This document shows positions 63,872-64,000 of a DNA stretch of 64,000 nt, piece by piece. Location: positions 281,705 to 345,704 of the forward strand of contig NZ_FOMZ01000006.1 of assembly GCF_900112765.1 (NCBI RefSeq). The letters run 5' to 3'. Position 1 is the first letter of the stretch, and each line of letters begins with the position of its first letter. The DNA comes from Actinopolyspora alba (GTDB lineage: Bacteria; Actinomycetota; Actinomycetes; Mycobacteriales; Pseudonocardiaceae). The notes under the pieces are model-generated. The model was not told the DNA's origin and did not search any database. It saw only the letters and a list, made by a program, of their open reading frames with translations. Position numbers and translations under genes: made by a program.

Positions 63872-63992
63872 GGGTCGGCGGTGTCCGTGTCTCCCACACC
63901 CGTGGGGGTGCAGTACCTGGGGCGCTGGAGGGCTTAGCTGCCGGGTTCGGGATGGATGCCGGGCGTGTCTCCTCCGCTGTGGCCACCGACCC
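63872..63992 (-). rRNA. rrf: 5S ribosomal RNA
   Basis: On the minus strand the sequence reads GGTGGCCACAGCGGAGGAGA, then CACGCCCGGCATCCATCCCG, AACCCGGCAGCTAAGCCC and ending GGACACCGCCGACCC. These are the expected 5S helices, and the two termini are complementary (helix I). About 121 nt. The 23S and 16S genes must lie to the right. A strong hairpin terminator follows. This is the distal end of an rRNA operon running toward the TPR gene. Confidence 0.95.
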
Positions 63993-64000
63993 AAAGAACC

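Overview
The window is high-GC (by eye about 68%) actinobacterial chromosome, almost fully coding, with many GTG and TTG starts and chains of 4-base start/stop overlaps. Two long blocks match the gene order I recall from Mycobacterium tuberculosis (about Rv1479-Rv1488 on the left, Rv1691-Rv1713 on the right), but the genome is not mycobacterial. A UvrA/DrrC-like protein, VOC and AraC genes, a streptogrisin-like protease, acidic linkers and the overall style suggest Pseudonocardiales, perhaps a Saccharopolyspora- or Actinopolyspora-like organism. The genus is inference only.

Layout. 1-3.1 kb: a cut-off UvrA-like ATPase, a VOC protein and an AraC regulator. 3.3-8.6 kb: DUF421 membrane protein, YwqG-like protein, SPFH and NfeD membrane pair, DUF3097, and an Rv1486c-like protein. 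8.7-11.4 kb: fabG-inhA-hemH (fatty-acid elongation and haem). 11.7-14.6 kb: an opposite-strand FAD/Fe-S oxidase. 14.7-17.8 kb: moxR-DUF58-VWA operon. 18-20.4 kb: mobA-like, TauE/SafE exporter and a cysteine-free Rrf2 regulator. 20.7-21.8 kb: secreted serine protease. 22.3-28.4 kb: gltBD glutamate synthase.

28.4-33.8 kb is the accessory part: a long intergenic region, a pair of small overlapping genes (one a zinc ribbon), a collapsed ArsR regulator, an MFS transporter with a C-terminal frameshift, a GNAT remnant, an SDR, and an alpha/beta hydrolase without its nucleophile half. 34-42.2 kb: GT-C-like membrane protein, PCD, DUF2795, CutA, small membrane protein, CNT nucleoside transporter behind an unusually structured leader, S9 peptidase, aldo/keto reductase.

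42.3-63.7 kb is housekeeping, nearly all on the minus strand: TPR protein, HAD phosphatase, small protein, tlyA, nadK, recN, steA, mctB, pyrG, NUDIX, xerD, parA, scpA, scpB, rluB, then cmk, plsC, der. It combines DNA repair, chromosome segregation, nucleotide supply and ribosome modification. A KhtTU-like cation/proton antiporter pair is inserted on the plus strand. The right edge is the 3' end of a minus-strand rRNA operon (5S rRNA plus terminator).

No CRISPR array, prophage, insertion sequence or tRNA was seen. The most unusual non-coding signals are the leader of the nucleoside transporter, with competing perfect inverted repeats, an AT-rich 23-mer present at two distant sites, and a recurring promoter-to-start layout suggesting leaderless mRNAs.
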